Of a DNA stretch of 64,000 nucleotides, positions 19,235-30,766 are shown piece after piece (positions within the stretch are counted from its first letter, which is position 1; every line of letters starts with the position of its first letter). Origin of the DNA: Mytilus galloprovincialis (taxonomy: Eukaryota; Mollusca; Bivalvia; Mytilida; Mytilidae); assembly GCF_965363235.1 (NCBI RefSeq), contig NC_134839.1:114074517-114138516 (forward strand), in the 5' to 3' direction. Made by a program: the position numbers and the translations under genes. Below the pieces are notes generated by a model. That model saw only the letters and a list, made by a program, of their open reading frames with translations. It had not been told where the DNA came from and made no database searches.

Positions 19235-22183
19235 ATGGTGCTTGTAATGAACACAACTACAGTATTAAACAGAACCAATCTTACTGTCATTTATGATTAT
19301 TATGGACCAGCTCTTACAAGTTTTTTCGCTGTTTGGTTGATTATCATAATTTTATGTTCTATAATAGGAAACATTCTTGTGATGTTAGTGATTCTGTTGG
19401 ATAGCAAAATGCGCCACGTGCACAACCATATCAATTTGTTTTTGTTTAATCTTGCATTGTCTGATGTTATGACTGGGTTGTTTGACGCTCCAGTGTCTCT
19501 CTACACACTCACACAAGAACATTGGGATTTGGGAGATTTTCTATGCAATGCGAATCTTTTTCTAAACGCAACATTTTTGTTCACATCCGTGCATAGTTTG
19601 ATGTACATTAGTATCCATAAATACATATCCATTAGGCGTCTATCTGATTGTAATACAACTCCAGTTGGTAAATGCGCATGTTATACCATGATTTTAGCGT
19701 CGTGGGGATGGGGTATTCTCTTTGCTCTCCTCACTACTTTTTACCTAAGCGCAGCAGAATACAAAGCTAAAACTATACAGTGTGGGCCAAAGTACCCAAT
19801 TTTTAATATAAAATCATTTGCACTATCTTTTGGAAATTTAATGTTGAACTTTGTGATACCTCTCATTATTATGGTAATTATGTATTCGAGGATATACTTT
19901 GTAATAAAGGATGATGCAGTATTTCGACGCAAGTCAACAACACAACAAAAAGATATTAGGAGCCGTTCTGATACAAAGGTTGTAAATGAAAAAGCTGTAA
20001 TTCATACCTTAGTAATCGTTTTAAGTTGTTTTATTATATGTTGGCTTCCATACATGTTCTACACAAATTTCATATTTTTCACAATTGACAGAAAGACAAT
20101 TCCAGCTTTCTTGAATCCTTTGGTAAGTAAAACTAATGCACTATGTGTTCTGGAAATTTTAGCAATATCAATTTATAAAAGGGGGTTGACAACCCAACGC
20201 AAAGGCAGATTCAACGTATTTCCATGGGAGAATCATTTCTCTTTATGATCCGAATGGTTTATCGAGTCGTGAAACTCGACATGTGCTAAGTATTTTGAAT
20301 TTTTGGAAATATGTAGTCCATAAAACAAAAGCTAATAAAACTAGTCATGTTCCTGGGAACAGACAATTCACATTTCCTTATGTAGAAAATAGTGAATTTA
20401 ATTTGATGTTATGGTTAGCTTATCTTGTTTTTTGTTTGACAGTCGCATACAGATCCATTATATTGACAACAGAGTGTGGTGAACAAAACAAATTTATTAC
20501 ATTTCTAGTACCGTTTTGATATTTTCGACCTTCAAACACTTATGTTGTAACTGCATAAGGCAACATTGAAGTTTGGTGATTGTTCTGTTGCTACCATGAT
20601 TTTAAATATTTTATAATTGATCGATATGCTAAATGATTGAACGAAAAATTTGATAGATTGATTGATTGATTGGCTGGTCGTTGGTGATTTAAAGGCGCGT
20701 TGCACACAGCGACTGTATCGCGTTGAGATCACAGTTTCGATATAACACAATTTAGACATGAGAAAAGTTGGCAAAATATCCATAACAATGATTAAACCGT
20801 TGATAAAAACAAGTCCATAACTATACTGTATAATATCAATATATCATTTATAGTGTTAACTGTGTAAGAAAAAAACTCATTATAGACGCCATTTTGTCTT
20901 AGCTGCAGTAAGTTTAAGATTTATGAATGATGGAAATTATATTTCAGGCTTATTGCTTTGGGTTTTCCAGCAGTGCTTGTAATCCAGTCATATATGCATT
21001 CAGGTTTCCAGATTTCAAGAACGGCTACTTGCAAATCCTGCGGAAGCTTTCTTGTCGAAAATCAAAAAGTAAGCTGTTTAATTAAAGTGTTTTAAAGTCA
21101 TCAATTGATGAATATGACAAACGTTTGAATGTTGAATGCTGTTCCTCAATTTTTGATACTATTACCTATTATGTCTGTTTTGTTTTGTTCACACATCGTT
21201 GTCAATTTAATGCAGTTTAATGCGACCGTCATCAAAGAGAGAGGTTTAGCTAGCTATAAAATCAGGTTTAGTCCATCATTTCCTACAGTAGAAAATATCT
21301 GTACCAAGTCAAGAATATGACAGTTGTTTTCTATTCGTTTGATGTGTTTGATCTTTCAGTTTTACATTTGCTTATGGACGTTCCGTTTATAAATTTCCTC
21401 GGAGTTCGGTATTTATGTTTTTTACTTTTATATTTATATTAGTTAGGACTACGTTAAGTGTATAAAGTCTTTGTTTAGAGTACCGTATATTAAATGTGCA
21501 TTACAATTTGATAAAAAAAAATAATATGAAAGAACATAACATACTTAGCCATTCGGGGTTTATGACAAAGTCAATGTCAACAGACAGTTATGACTGTAAT
21601 GATAGAAGATGATTACCATTCTATTCTTTTGAATAATAATGCAGCCGCTCTTTCTAGCAAACTTGCTGCAACAGTATTGAAGTTGAAAGTATTTGTCGAA
21701 ATTCGTCAAAGTGAGAAAAAGTTCTCGTATATTTACTCCTTGGTTTTCATTGTCAATGTATCAACTGTTATGCTTAAATGTCCTATGAAATGTTGGGTAA
21801 TATATTGATACTCAAGAATGAGAGGTTGACATTAGAAAAAACTTAAGTATTTGATTTTGTCATATACCCTAGTTTTAAGTTTTATATTTTTAGATTACAT
21901 GGATAAAAATTTAACTGCGCTTTGAAAAAAAGATTATTGAATGACATTACATAATGAATTCCTCTAAAAGAGAAATTATAGAAAGTTGTAAAACTTGTTG
22001 TCAACTAAACGTTTGCATTAAATGTTTAAATTGTTATAAAATGGCTTTTCAGTCTGAATAAATGAATATACTTTTTTTCAAGAATCCGTTTCGTATCATA
22101 AAAATGATCATGATGAAACAATAGAACAGATAGATCTTGAAGAATGGAATGAAGACGAGCATCACCATGACAATGTTAAATGA
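19235..22183 (+). CDS. Rhodopsin-class GPCR, amine-receptor-like but atypical (copy 1)
   Basis: Exons 19235-20122, 20948-21068 and 22083-22183 join in frame (GTAAGT, GTAAGC donors; TTTCAG, TTCAAG acceptors) to give 369 residues. Three N-glycosylation motifs (NTT, NRT, NLT) precede TM1 (GNILVM). TM2 has NLALSD; Cys104 and Cys183 can form the usual TM3-ECL2 disulfide; TM4 has SWGWG; TM6 has CWLP (269-272); TM7 has NPVIY (308-312), encoded by exon 2. The DRY motif at the end of TM3 is HKY (128-130), and the amine-binding Asp3.32 position is Asn111. The short tail is acidic and His-rich. The ligand is unknown and an aminergic ligand is doubtful. ATG at 19235 is chosen because copy 2 starts at the same place. 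An acceptor at 19143-19144 suggests a 5' untranslated exon from 19145; AATAAA is at 22336. Confidence 0.88.
20640..20675 (+). repeat. TTGA microsatellite in intron 1 of GPCR copy 1
   Basis: GATTGATTGATTGATTGGC. A longer run lies at the matching intron position of copy 2 (30738-30765), with TTTTAAATATTTTATAATTG-like sequence before both, showing that the introns are homologous. Confidence 0.8.
21125..21440 (+). repeat. Short dispersed repeat inside intron 2 of GPCR copy 1
   Basis: Begins with TTTTTGATACTATTACCTAT, passes through AGAGGTTTAGCTAGCTATAA and ends near TTTTACTTTTATATTTATAT. The equivalent intron of copy 2 lacks it, but the inverted pseudogene piece at 24690-25056 has it, so it marks the copy 1 lineage. 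Confidence 0.75.
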
Positions 22184-23524
22184 GATGAGCTCAACTCTGT
22201 GATATGCAAGGCCATTTGTTTTTCAAGAAAAAGAAACAACGTTGCCCGTTATGTCGATGTAAAACGAAATACTTATGTGACTAATAGAAACGAAAGAAGG
22301 TTTATTTAGATTTGACTATTTCTTACCAACTAAGAAATAAAGAATGCAGTAAAACAACTGTTTTGCAAGAGAGTGTTACTAGACTGTGGTTGACGAATAA
22401 TAATTTAAAGTAATATAATGTTTCAAACGATAATGAATAATGAGGACACTTGTCTGTCTCTTAAAAGAAAATAACCTGTCGACTTAAAAATATAACACAA
22501 GGTACCTGACTCATATTTTTTTTAAAGAAATATCACCCAACCACGAATGTCCTTCATATCTGAATTCTGCGGTTGTCAATGCCACTGAAACTTAGTATGT
22601 CGTGAATCTTAATTATATTATCCACAAAACGGGGAGAAAACGTTTATTTCTTCAAAGTATGTCAACCGTCAATTATTTCGTTTTCCACCAGCAAAATGAT
22701 AAGATGATATGTCTGAAACTGAACCACAGGAGCTCAAGAATAGCAAATGTCTGCAAAATCGGCATATATGTATACTATAACAAAGAAAAAAATGAGGTCT
22801 TTATCGACAAAAAAGATAAGAGTGCAATCAACATTTTTTGTTTGATGACGTCGTATTTGGTTGTACAATGCATAGGTGAACCCTAAGTAGTTATATAATT
22901 TCTAAATGATTTGTATAAAACTATGTATCATTGGAATCGGAGGTTCCTTTGTATATAATGAAACGAAACTTTAATGTAATTTTAACATAATGAAAAATCT
23001 CTAGAGAAAATGAAATAAAAATATTGCAGTTAAACACGATAAAACTTGAAATCAGGTCACGGGCAAACCCTTTTAGGCATGGTACAGACACATTCAAGAT
23101 AGATAAAACTGCTTATAGCTCGAAGATTTCCCATTGTTTTTTAAAAAAAAAAACGTTTGCTTCAGGATACATTCGACTGCTTCAAAAATATTTTACAGTA
23201 GCTACTAACAAGTTTTTTAACTACCATTCCCCAAAACACAGGAAGCTTACAGTGCTGTCACCCCTTGTAACAGGTAAATCTATTCTAATTGATCTCAATC
23301 GTTTTGATCAATCAACCTGTTTTAGTTAAAACGGTTAGTTTTATTCGGGGATAACCTCATGTATTTTATACGACCTAATGAAGCAATGATGGATTCGTCT
23401 TAGGTTATGTCTTTCTAGTGTTTTTGTGTGTTAATGATGTCCAGGATGTCCTCATATTCGACGAACTAAAGAAAATCATGAGTTGTGAAAATAAACAAGT
23501 TTGGGTTAAAAAGTAAAATAAAAA
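22184..23524. other. 3' flank of GPCR copy 1, no gene recognised
   Basis: Includes AATAAA at 22336-22341. Modest open frames at about 22660-22886 and 23024-23329 have no conserved motif, start poorly and are AT-driven in composition; I do not call them genes. Confidence 0.45.
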
Positions 23525-23870
23525 AAATACTGAACTCCGAGAAAAATTCAAAACGAAAAGTACCTAATCAAAAGGCAAAATCAAATGATAAAACACATCA
23601 AACGAATAGACAACAAAAATTAAAATCACAAAAATATTGAACTCAGAGGAAATCAAATCGGAAAGTCCCTAATCACATGGCAAAATCAAATGACAAAACA
23701 CACCAAAAACTAATGGACAAGAACTATCACACTCCTGACTTCGTACATGCATTTTTAAATGTAGAAAATGGTGGATTAAACCTGGTTTAATAGCACTAAA
23801 CCTCTCACTTTGTTGACAGTCTCATCAAATTCCGTTATATTTACAATGATGCGTGAACTAAACAGACATA
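23525..23870 (-). repeat. Two tandem partial copies of the GACTGTCATACAAGTG repeat
   Basis: AACTCCGAGAAAAATTC... and AACTCAGAGGAAATCAAATC start two successive copies (23532 and 23640), each followed by GGCAAAATCAAATGA and AAAACACA. The second continues to CTAAACCTCTCACTTTGTTG. Confidence 0.7.
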
Positions 23871-24023
23871 ATGAATAAAATAGTCAAATATTGGTACAGC
23901 AGTCATCATCGTGTAACAATTAAACAAAACACAAAAACATCTATCTACAAACACATTCATTGATTCGCGTGTCTGACGCCAGAAAATTTTATACGTCACA
24001 TATTTTTGTCGTTCAATGATTAT

Positions 24024-24660
24024 AGGGTAGGTTGAAAACAAATCTTTACGACAAAAGAGATGATTTCAGTTTTCCAATTGTGAACTTTCCATTTATAAGT
24101 AGCAACATTCCAGCAGCACCTGCATACGTGGTATATATCTCCCAACTGATACGATATTCCCGTGCTCGCATTTCCTATCATGATTTTCTTGATAGAGGGT
24201 TACTGCTCACAAGGAAGCTATTAAAGCAAGAGTTCCAAATGGTGAATTTGAAATCATCCCTTCGTACATTTTCCGGACGCCATCACGAGTTGGTTGACCG
24301 TTATAGAATAACCGTTTCACAAATGATATTGGTTATGTTCCTTACGTCGTAACCACAATCACCTTCCCTTTCATGAATATGACCTACTGAATTAGACTAT
24401 TTACCGGATTTGTTATCACATAAGCAACACGACGGGTGCCACATGTGGAGCAGGATCTGCTTACCCTTCCGGAGTACCTGAGATCACCCCTAGTTTTTGT
24501 TGGGGTTCGTGTTGTTTATTCTTTAGTTTTCTATGTTGAGTCATTTGTACTATTGTTTGTCTGTTTGTCTTTTTCATTTTTAGCCATGGCGTTGTCAGAT
24601 TATTTTCGATTAATGAGTTTGACTGTCCCTTTGGTATCCTTCGTCCCTCTTTTAAACAAA
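24024..24660 (+). mobile_element. Penelope-like retroelement 3' end (RT C-terminus plus tail)
   Basis: A frame at 24032-24352 encodes NIPAAPAYVVYISQLIRYSR and FLDRGLLLTRKLLKQEF, a pattern I associate with the thumb region of Penelope-like reverse transcriptases and with a protein repeated very often in bivalve genomes. A 3' tail follows with CCACATGTGGAGCAGGATCT and TTTGACTGTCCCTTTGGTAT. Truncated at its 5' side, which is usual for retroelement copies. The family assignment is inference. Confidence 0.7.
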
Positions 24661-24689
24661 CAATTTAAAAATTTCACATGCGCAATATT

Positions 24690-25056
24690 AGCAATAGTCA
24701 TACTCCTGACTTAGTACAGGCATTTTCTCATGTATCAAATTGTGTTTAAACCTGGTTTTATAGCTAGCTAAACCTCTCACTTGTATGACAATCGCATTAG
24801 ATTCCATTACATTGAGAACGATGTGCAAAAATATAAACAGACATAATAGGTAAAAGTGTCAAAAATAGGGGAACAATAGACAACATTGTCGAACGTTTGA
24901 GATTTTCGTCCATTGATGCCTGTAAAACTTATCTGTCAACGCATTATTTAAAGTGCATGTAATTTTAACTTCTCTTTGATTTCGACAAGAAAGCTTCCGT
25001 AAGATTTGCAATTAAGTAGCCGTTCTTGAAATCTGGAAACCGGAATGCATATATGT
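24690..25056 (-). pseudogene. Inverted decayed copy of GPCR exon 2 plus part of intron 2
   Basis: Read on the minus strand, 25056 down to about 24975 matches exon 2 of the receptor genes: ATATGCATTCCGGTTTCCAG, then ATTTCAAGAACGGCTACTT and GGAAGCTTTCTTGTCGAAA. It has a four-base insertion (AATT) and a one-base loss relative to exon 2, so the frame is broken. It continues into sequence matching intron 2 of copy 1, including the same short repeat (24690-24870). No exon 1 or exon 3 partner lies nearby. It is therefore a partial duplicate of the copy 1 lineage, turned around and dead. Confidence 0.85.
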
Positions 25057-25059
25057 AGT

Positions 25060-25620
25060 ACACATTTTGTTATAATCTTAATCATTATTAACACTAACAA
25101 AGATGTAACAAAGAAGCACAAAAAGGCATAGAGACAAAGTACATGAGCAAAAAAGAGAGACAAGAATACAAAAAAATATACCATAGCTCAAAAACCGAAT
25201 GACGGGTTGTAGAACTACTAAACAAACCATATAAGCAAAAATGAATGACAAGTATACATATTAAATGTTACCATAGAACGATAACACAATAACGGGATTT
25301 ATAAGTACAGGGCCACGTCAAACGGATATCACCAAACAGACTAAACAGTAAAAGTATTATTCATAAAGACAAATACAAGAATATAATAACACATTATTAA
25401 GATGATAAACAACGTCAGCATCCTGAATCTATCCTGCCAGATCAGTGTGAATTATTCGGGAAGTTGATACAGAATATTTATCAACAAGCTTTTGGAACCT
25501 TCCGATATTTTTTTTAAGAAAAAGGAGGAGACGTTCTTCACATACCCCTGGTACATCAACTTTCAGCTCAGAGACTGACGACGTTTTACAAAGTCTAGGT
25601 AGGAGCTGCACTTTTTAATA
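25060..25620 (-). mobile_element. Probable retroelement 3' fragment beside the GPCR pseudo-exon
   Basis: On the minus strand a 60-codon frame (KLVDKYSVSTSRIIHTDLAG at its end) is followed by a long untranslated-looking tail (TTTGACGTGGCCCTGTACTT, GTAGTTCTACAACCCGTCAT). I know the tail as repetitive in bivalve DNA, but not its element. It ends where the receptor exon piece begins (about 25056). Confidence 0.45.
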
Positions 25621-26429
25621 TTGACGGTATTTATGAAACAACATTATTTATTAGAATATTTCTCTGTTTGTAACATTACAAACATGATTTCTGACCAAAT
25701 TACGTGACTGACAATTAGTATTATGTGAGAAAAACTAAGATTTTATCGTTCAATCTTCGAAAATAGGAAAACGGAAATTTGTAAAATATAATTCTATTTA
25801 AAACATGATTTTTTACGGAAACTAACAGTTTCACTAACATAAGTAGCTATTGAAAAAAAAAGTATTTTGTGGGAAAAAAATAAATATTTATCATCAGACC
25901 TCTGAAAACAGGAAACAGGTTGATTTATTAGATAAACAAATAAAGATTTTATGTCAATACTTAGATGCGTACTGAATACATTGAAATGTTCAAGTTAGTA
26001 CCAGTCAATGTTACATGCGAAATGTGATTCATGAGTGGAAAGCTTACAAAAGTAATTTATGATATCTTATTTGGAAAATTTATATATTTATATATAGAAG
26101 GTGAGCTAAAAATTCTATCGAAGGCATTATTTTCAGGGAGATAACTCCTATGATATTGTTACATGTATGATAATTGTCTGTCCTGGTAAGGAAGTAACTG
26201 GATGATACTACTCGTTCCTTTCATCTACACATATATTGCAACTTTTTGACAAACATAAACTTTTCTCTGGTATCTTTCTTCCCTCTTTTAAAGCCTTTTA
26301 AAGGGTGCGTGACAGAACTTGGATTTTGAATCTACTTTTAAATACGCTGCTGATTAAAAAAATTATATATATCTTAGTAAAAATCTTCCTTTAAAATAAA
26401 CATCCCAAAACCTGAAACGTATACCAAAA
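25621..26429. other. Non-coding stretch, nothing recognised
   Basis: AT-rich with no exon-like or repeat-end signal that I could identify. Confidence 0.4.
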
Positions 26430-26640
26430 TAGATAAAAGAAGATGTGGAATGAGTGCCAATGAGACAACTCTCAATCCTGGTCACAGTTTGTAAAAGTAA
26501 AGCAATATAGGTGGTCAAATTACGGTCACATGGAGCTTTTGCTCACACGATCTGCAAGCTATAAAGTGCCCCAAAAATGACTAGTATAAAACTATTCAAA
26601 CGGGAATGTATATTATGATTCTCTCGATACCGCCAATACG
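26430..26640 (+). repeat. Short dispersed repeat (GAGTGCCAATGAGACAACTCT family)
   Basis: AGATGTGGAATGAGTGCCAA, then ATGGAGCTTTTGCTCACACG and CATTCAAACGGGAA-like sequence. Better copies are at 35400-35650 and 36536-36790. Confidence 0.7.
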
Positions 26641-27189
26641 TTTTAGTATGGTCATAACTGAAATTTCGAAAAGCTATGTAAAATTATTCCAGATACTGAG
26701 AATTACCAGAAGTAAAAGATTAGGCATACAGATTATGTTTAGTTATCCGAATTGTAAACGTTTAGCTATTAGACAAATTATTACTCATACATTTAGCTAG
26801 CTGGTAGACTGCGAAACAAGGGGTGAGGCAGTACATCTGCACGAGAATCCAGTCTCTGTCTGATAATCAATGTGTATGTATACAAAAATAAGGAGCATGT
26901 ATATGATTAACAATGAAACAAATATCCAATACGAGGACGTACGCAACACTCGGTCATTACTGCACGCGGACCTTCGGCGACCATCAGCAAAACCTTTGCA
27001 AAATAGTCTAATATAAAAGGCCCTGATACGACAAAATGGGGACCAAAGCAAAAGAAAAAAAACCCGGCATGATCCATAAAAAATAACTAACGAAAAACAA
27101 AGTATGACAGTAAGACTTCAACGTCAAATTCTGAATTACATGCGTCTCAATTGGGACAGACATATGCGAGTATGGCGGGGTATTTTATA

Positions 27190-27490
27190 TTTATAAACGC
27201 TTTCCCCTCGGTTTTGGTTTGTGACCCAGATTTGGTTTCTATCAAACAATTTATCACTTTCGAACAGCAGAATACTACTGTTGCCTTTATTTATATTTCA
27301 AATAAATACAACATGTTTCCCAGACGAAAGTACCAAGCAGGACTATTCTAACGTATTTAGTGAGAAGACGTCCAGAAACAGTCTTAAACAAATATATATA
27401 GGCAACAGTAGTATACCGCTGTTCAATCGTCATAAATCGATTAATTAAAAAACAAATCTGGGTCACAAACCAAAAACGAGGGGAAAGTTA
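27190..27490. repeat. Two copies of one short repeat facing each other
   Basis: CCCTCGGTTTTGGTTTGTGA and CCCAGATTTG...ACTACTGTTGCCTTTATT (27190-27300) are repeated in reverse at 27395-27487 (GGCAACAGTAGTATACCGCT, AAATCTGGGTCACAAACC). Together they form a long imperfect foldback. Confidence 0.75.
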
Positions 27491-28114
27491 AATAACAACA
27501 ATACTGAACTACGAAAAAAATTCAAAACGAATATCAATATGAACGTCAAGTCTTCGTACTTGTATATCACTGTTAATACCGACGAAAACACTAAGATCTT
27601 AAATACTACGATGTTATATTGATAACATTTAAGAATAAGGTAATTCCAGGAATCAATGAGTTTTCGTGGATTGAACTGTAAATCAATATTAAAGTTTTCT
27701 TTATTATTGTCAGACTTGTTCTTAGAACCGTCTTAAGTTATCACAAGGATATAACGTATACAGAAGACACATATATACCAGGTATACGATATATATGTAT
27801 GAGTTTGCTTGAGTTTCTCATTGGCAACATATTTGTTTAGTTTGATGTCGAGTTGTCGGTATTCCCATGGGAAACCACTGTTCACCTCTTCTAGTCGACC
27901 TTTTAAATATTTTCACATAGACGGAGTTAACTCAGACATTTGTGAAAATACGAAGATCACAGATATAAGAAGTTTGATAATTTTATTTCTCAAATATATT
28001 TGTATATTGATGAAGTGTACTTCCTACTGATTTGGAGATTAAAGAAGCAACAGGTAATCATCCGCTAAAGTGTAATGTCTTATCACTTGACATTGTTTAT
28101 TCACTTATTCTATT

Positions 28115-28640
28115 GACGTAGCACAATGGGTCTCCTAATTCTTTTTGAGTATCTGAGTTCACCCCCAGTTAAACTGGGTTTTATGTTGCTCAGTCTTAAG
28201 TTTTCTGTGTTGTGTTGTGTGTTCTGATGTTTGGTTTTTGGTCTCTTTCTTTTTGAGCCATAGTCTTGACAATTTTGTTCGACTTATAAGTTTCAATGTC
28301 CCTTTGGTATTCTTTACCTTTCAGTTGGTACACCGAAGCTATTTGTGTCTGCACAAGACTCACTTGTGTTGTTCGGATCAAAACACATGGAAGACACATT
28401 AAAAGAAGCATATTCCGTCTAGGGTTGTTTTCCAGTTGAATCTTGTTTTAATGTCTACCATTATGCGAAAAAAAATCTGTACAATAAAAGAGAGGTACCA
28501 AAGGGATATTAATCATATGTAGAAAACATACTGACAGTATCATGGCAAAAACATGACAAAAAGACATACAACAGTACTAGAAACACAATATAGAAACTAA
28601 AGGTTGATTAACACGAACCCCACCAAAAAACGGTTGCGAA
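28115..28640. mobile_element. Two opposed fragments of the Penelope-like 3' tail
   Basis: 28115-28330 reads as the tail in the forward sense (GTATCTGAGTTCACCCCCAG, TCAATGTCCCTTTGGTATTC). 28465-28640 reads as the same tail reversed (AAAGAGAGGTACCAAAGGGA, AACACGAACCCCACCAAAAA). Both are strongly diverged, so old. Confidence 0.6.
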
Positions 28641-28808
28641 TTTAGATGACATGAGCTGTTTTCCAATTACATATGAATAATTTCGTGAATATATGACATA
28701 TCTAAGTTAAAAAACTGTTAACACAATGTGGTTGTTTTACAATTACATGAATTATTTCGTTTCAGGTTCGATTGGTCGTAACAGTCTGTTAACACAAAGG
28801 TGTTTGCC

Positions 28809-29090
28809 TTACATTAATATGTGATTTCGTGGGATACATAATTGTAACATTCTATTGATACACGTATTTGCTTTACATTTATATGTGATTTCGTGGGATA
28901 CATAATTGTAACATTTTATTGATACTCGTATTTGCTTTACATTTATATGTGATTTCGTGGGATACATAATTGTAACATTTTATTGATACTCGTATTTGTT
29001 TTACATTTATAAGTGATTTCGTTCGTGTGATACATAATTGTATATTGATACACGTATTTGTTTTACAATTATATGTGATTTTTTGTGTGA
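28809..29090 (+). repeat. 64-bp tandem array just upstream of GPCR copy 2
   Basis: About 4.5 units containing TTATATGTGATTTCGTGGGA and ACATAATTGTAACATT; starts of successive units near 28872, 28936 and 29000. If the 5' untranslated exon begins after the acceptor-like TTTCAG at 28765, the array lies in the mRNA leader. Copy 1 has only one diverged unit here (19164-19230). Confidence 0.85.
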
Positions 29091-29118
29091 TATATGATTG
29101 CAACAGTCTGATGACAAA

Positions 29119-30734
29119 ATGATGATGGTAATGAATACAACAACATTATTAAATAGAACAAATTTGACTGACAAAGATGATTACTATGGTCCAGCTCTTA
29201 CATGTTTTTTCGCTATTTGGTTGATCCTGATAATGTTATGCTCCATTATAGGAAATATTCTTGTTATGTCAGTGATTCTGTTTAATAGAAAATTATGCAA
29301 CGTACACAGCAGCACAAATTTGTTCTTGTTTAGTCTCGCAATATCTGACGTAATGACCGGATTATTTATTGCTCCTGTGTCTCTATACACACTTATACAA
29401 GAACATTGGGATTTGGGAGATTTTTTATGCAATGTGAATCTTTTTCTAAACGCAACATTTTTGTTCACATCGGTCCACAGTTTGATGTACATAAGCATCC
29501 ATAAATACTTATCTGTTAAGCGTTTATCCGAATGTAATATAATTCCAGTTAGTAAATCTGCATGTTATACGATGATTTTAGCGTCGTGGGGATGGGGAAT
29601 TTCCTTTGCTCTCCTCACTACTTTGTACCTGAGCGGGGGCGAATACAAAGCTAAAACTATACAGTGTGGACCAAAGTATCCGATTTTTAATATTAAGTCA
29701 GTTGTACTATCTTTAGGAAATTTAATGTTGAATTTCATGATGCCTCTTATTATCATGATAATTATGTATTCGAGGATATACTCTATAATAAAGGATGATG
29801 CGGTGTTTCGACGCAATTCAACAAAGCAACAAAAAGATAATAAGAGCCGTTCGGATTCAAAGGTTGTAAATGAAAAGGCTGTTATTCATACCTTAGTAAT
29901 CATTTTAAGTTGTTTTATTATATGCTGGCTTCCATACATGATCTACACAAACTTCATATTTTTCACAATTGACAGAAAGACAATTCCAGCTTTTATGAAT
30001 CCTTTGGTAAGTAAAATTAATATTGACCTTTGCCATACCTGATCATATCTATAAAATGTATCAAAGACATGAGTTTATCACATACCTATAAAGGATCCCG
30101 TAGTTTCATTTTCGATCCGAATAATATCTGAGTTTGCCATGGAAAGACATGGACTGTTGAATGAAAATGTCAAAATCAGCACGTAGCGTACTATTAATTT
30201 ATTGAATTATGTTATATTGGTGAAACAAAGTTACAGTATATGATATAAATTTGGGAAATGGAAACGAAGAATGTGTCAAAGAGATAACAATCCGACCAAA
30301 GAGCAGAACAAAACTGTTCTGCCAAAGACGTCGGACGATATCCGTCATCAAGTACCAAACTTCAAAACCAGAGGATAAAAACCAAAAAAAACCCCAGTAT
30401 AATTCCTTTTCAATCAAATACTATTTGACCTCGTGAGTATAACAAGCCAGGAGAAATTGTCACTTTTTCTCTGTTTTTCTCACATCCACTTTAATATGTC
30501 GTAGCTGTTAACTGTTGATGGACTGAGCTGCTGTTTTTGATTATGGTTGCTTTTAATGGACTATCAGTATACACTGTTTGTATGGTTATTTAAAGTGACC
30601 TCGTGTTGGTGACACATAGTGATTAAAAGTTGTCACTTTAAAGATCTTGTGTTGTTAAACTAATGTTGCAACGACATTAGTAAAAGTTGTCGATTGATAA
30701 TTTTTCTGTTGCTTTAATGATCTTAAATATTTTA

Positions 30735-30766
<32 letters not shown>

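Noticed and set aside
22602-23329. Frames of 94 and 101 codons downstream of GPCR copy 1
   Set aside because: The first lacks an ATG at its start, both are lysine/isoleucine-rich as expected from AT-rich DNA, and neither matches a known domain.
24436-24714. A 92-codon hydrophobic frame, also in another form at 36319-36552 and reversed at 39488-39757
   Set aside because: It is the translated 3' tail of the Penelope-like family; repetition shows shared ancestry of the repeat, not a membrane protein gene.
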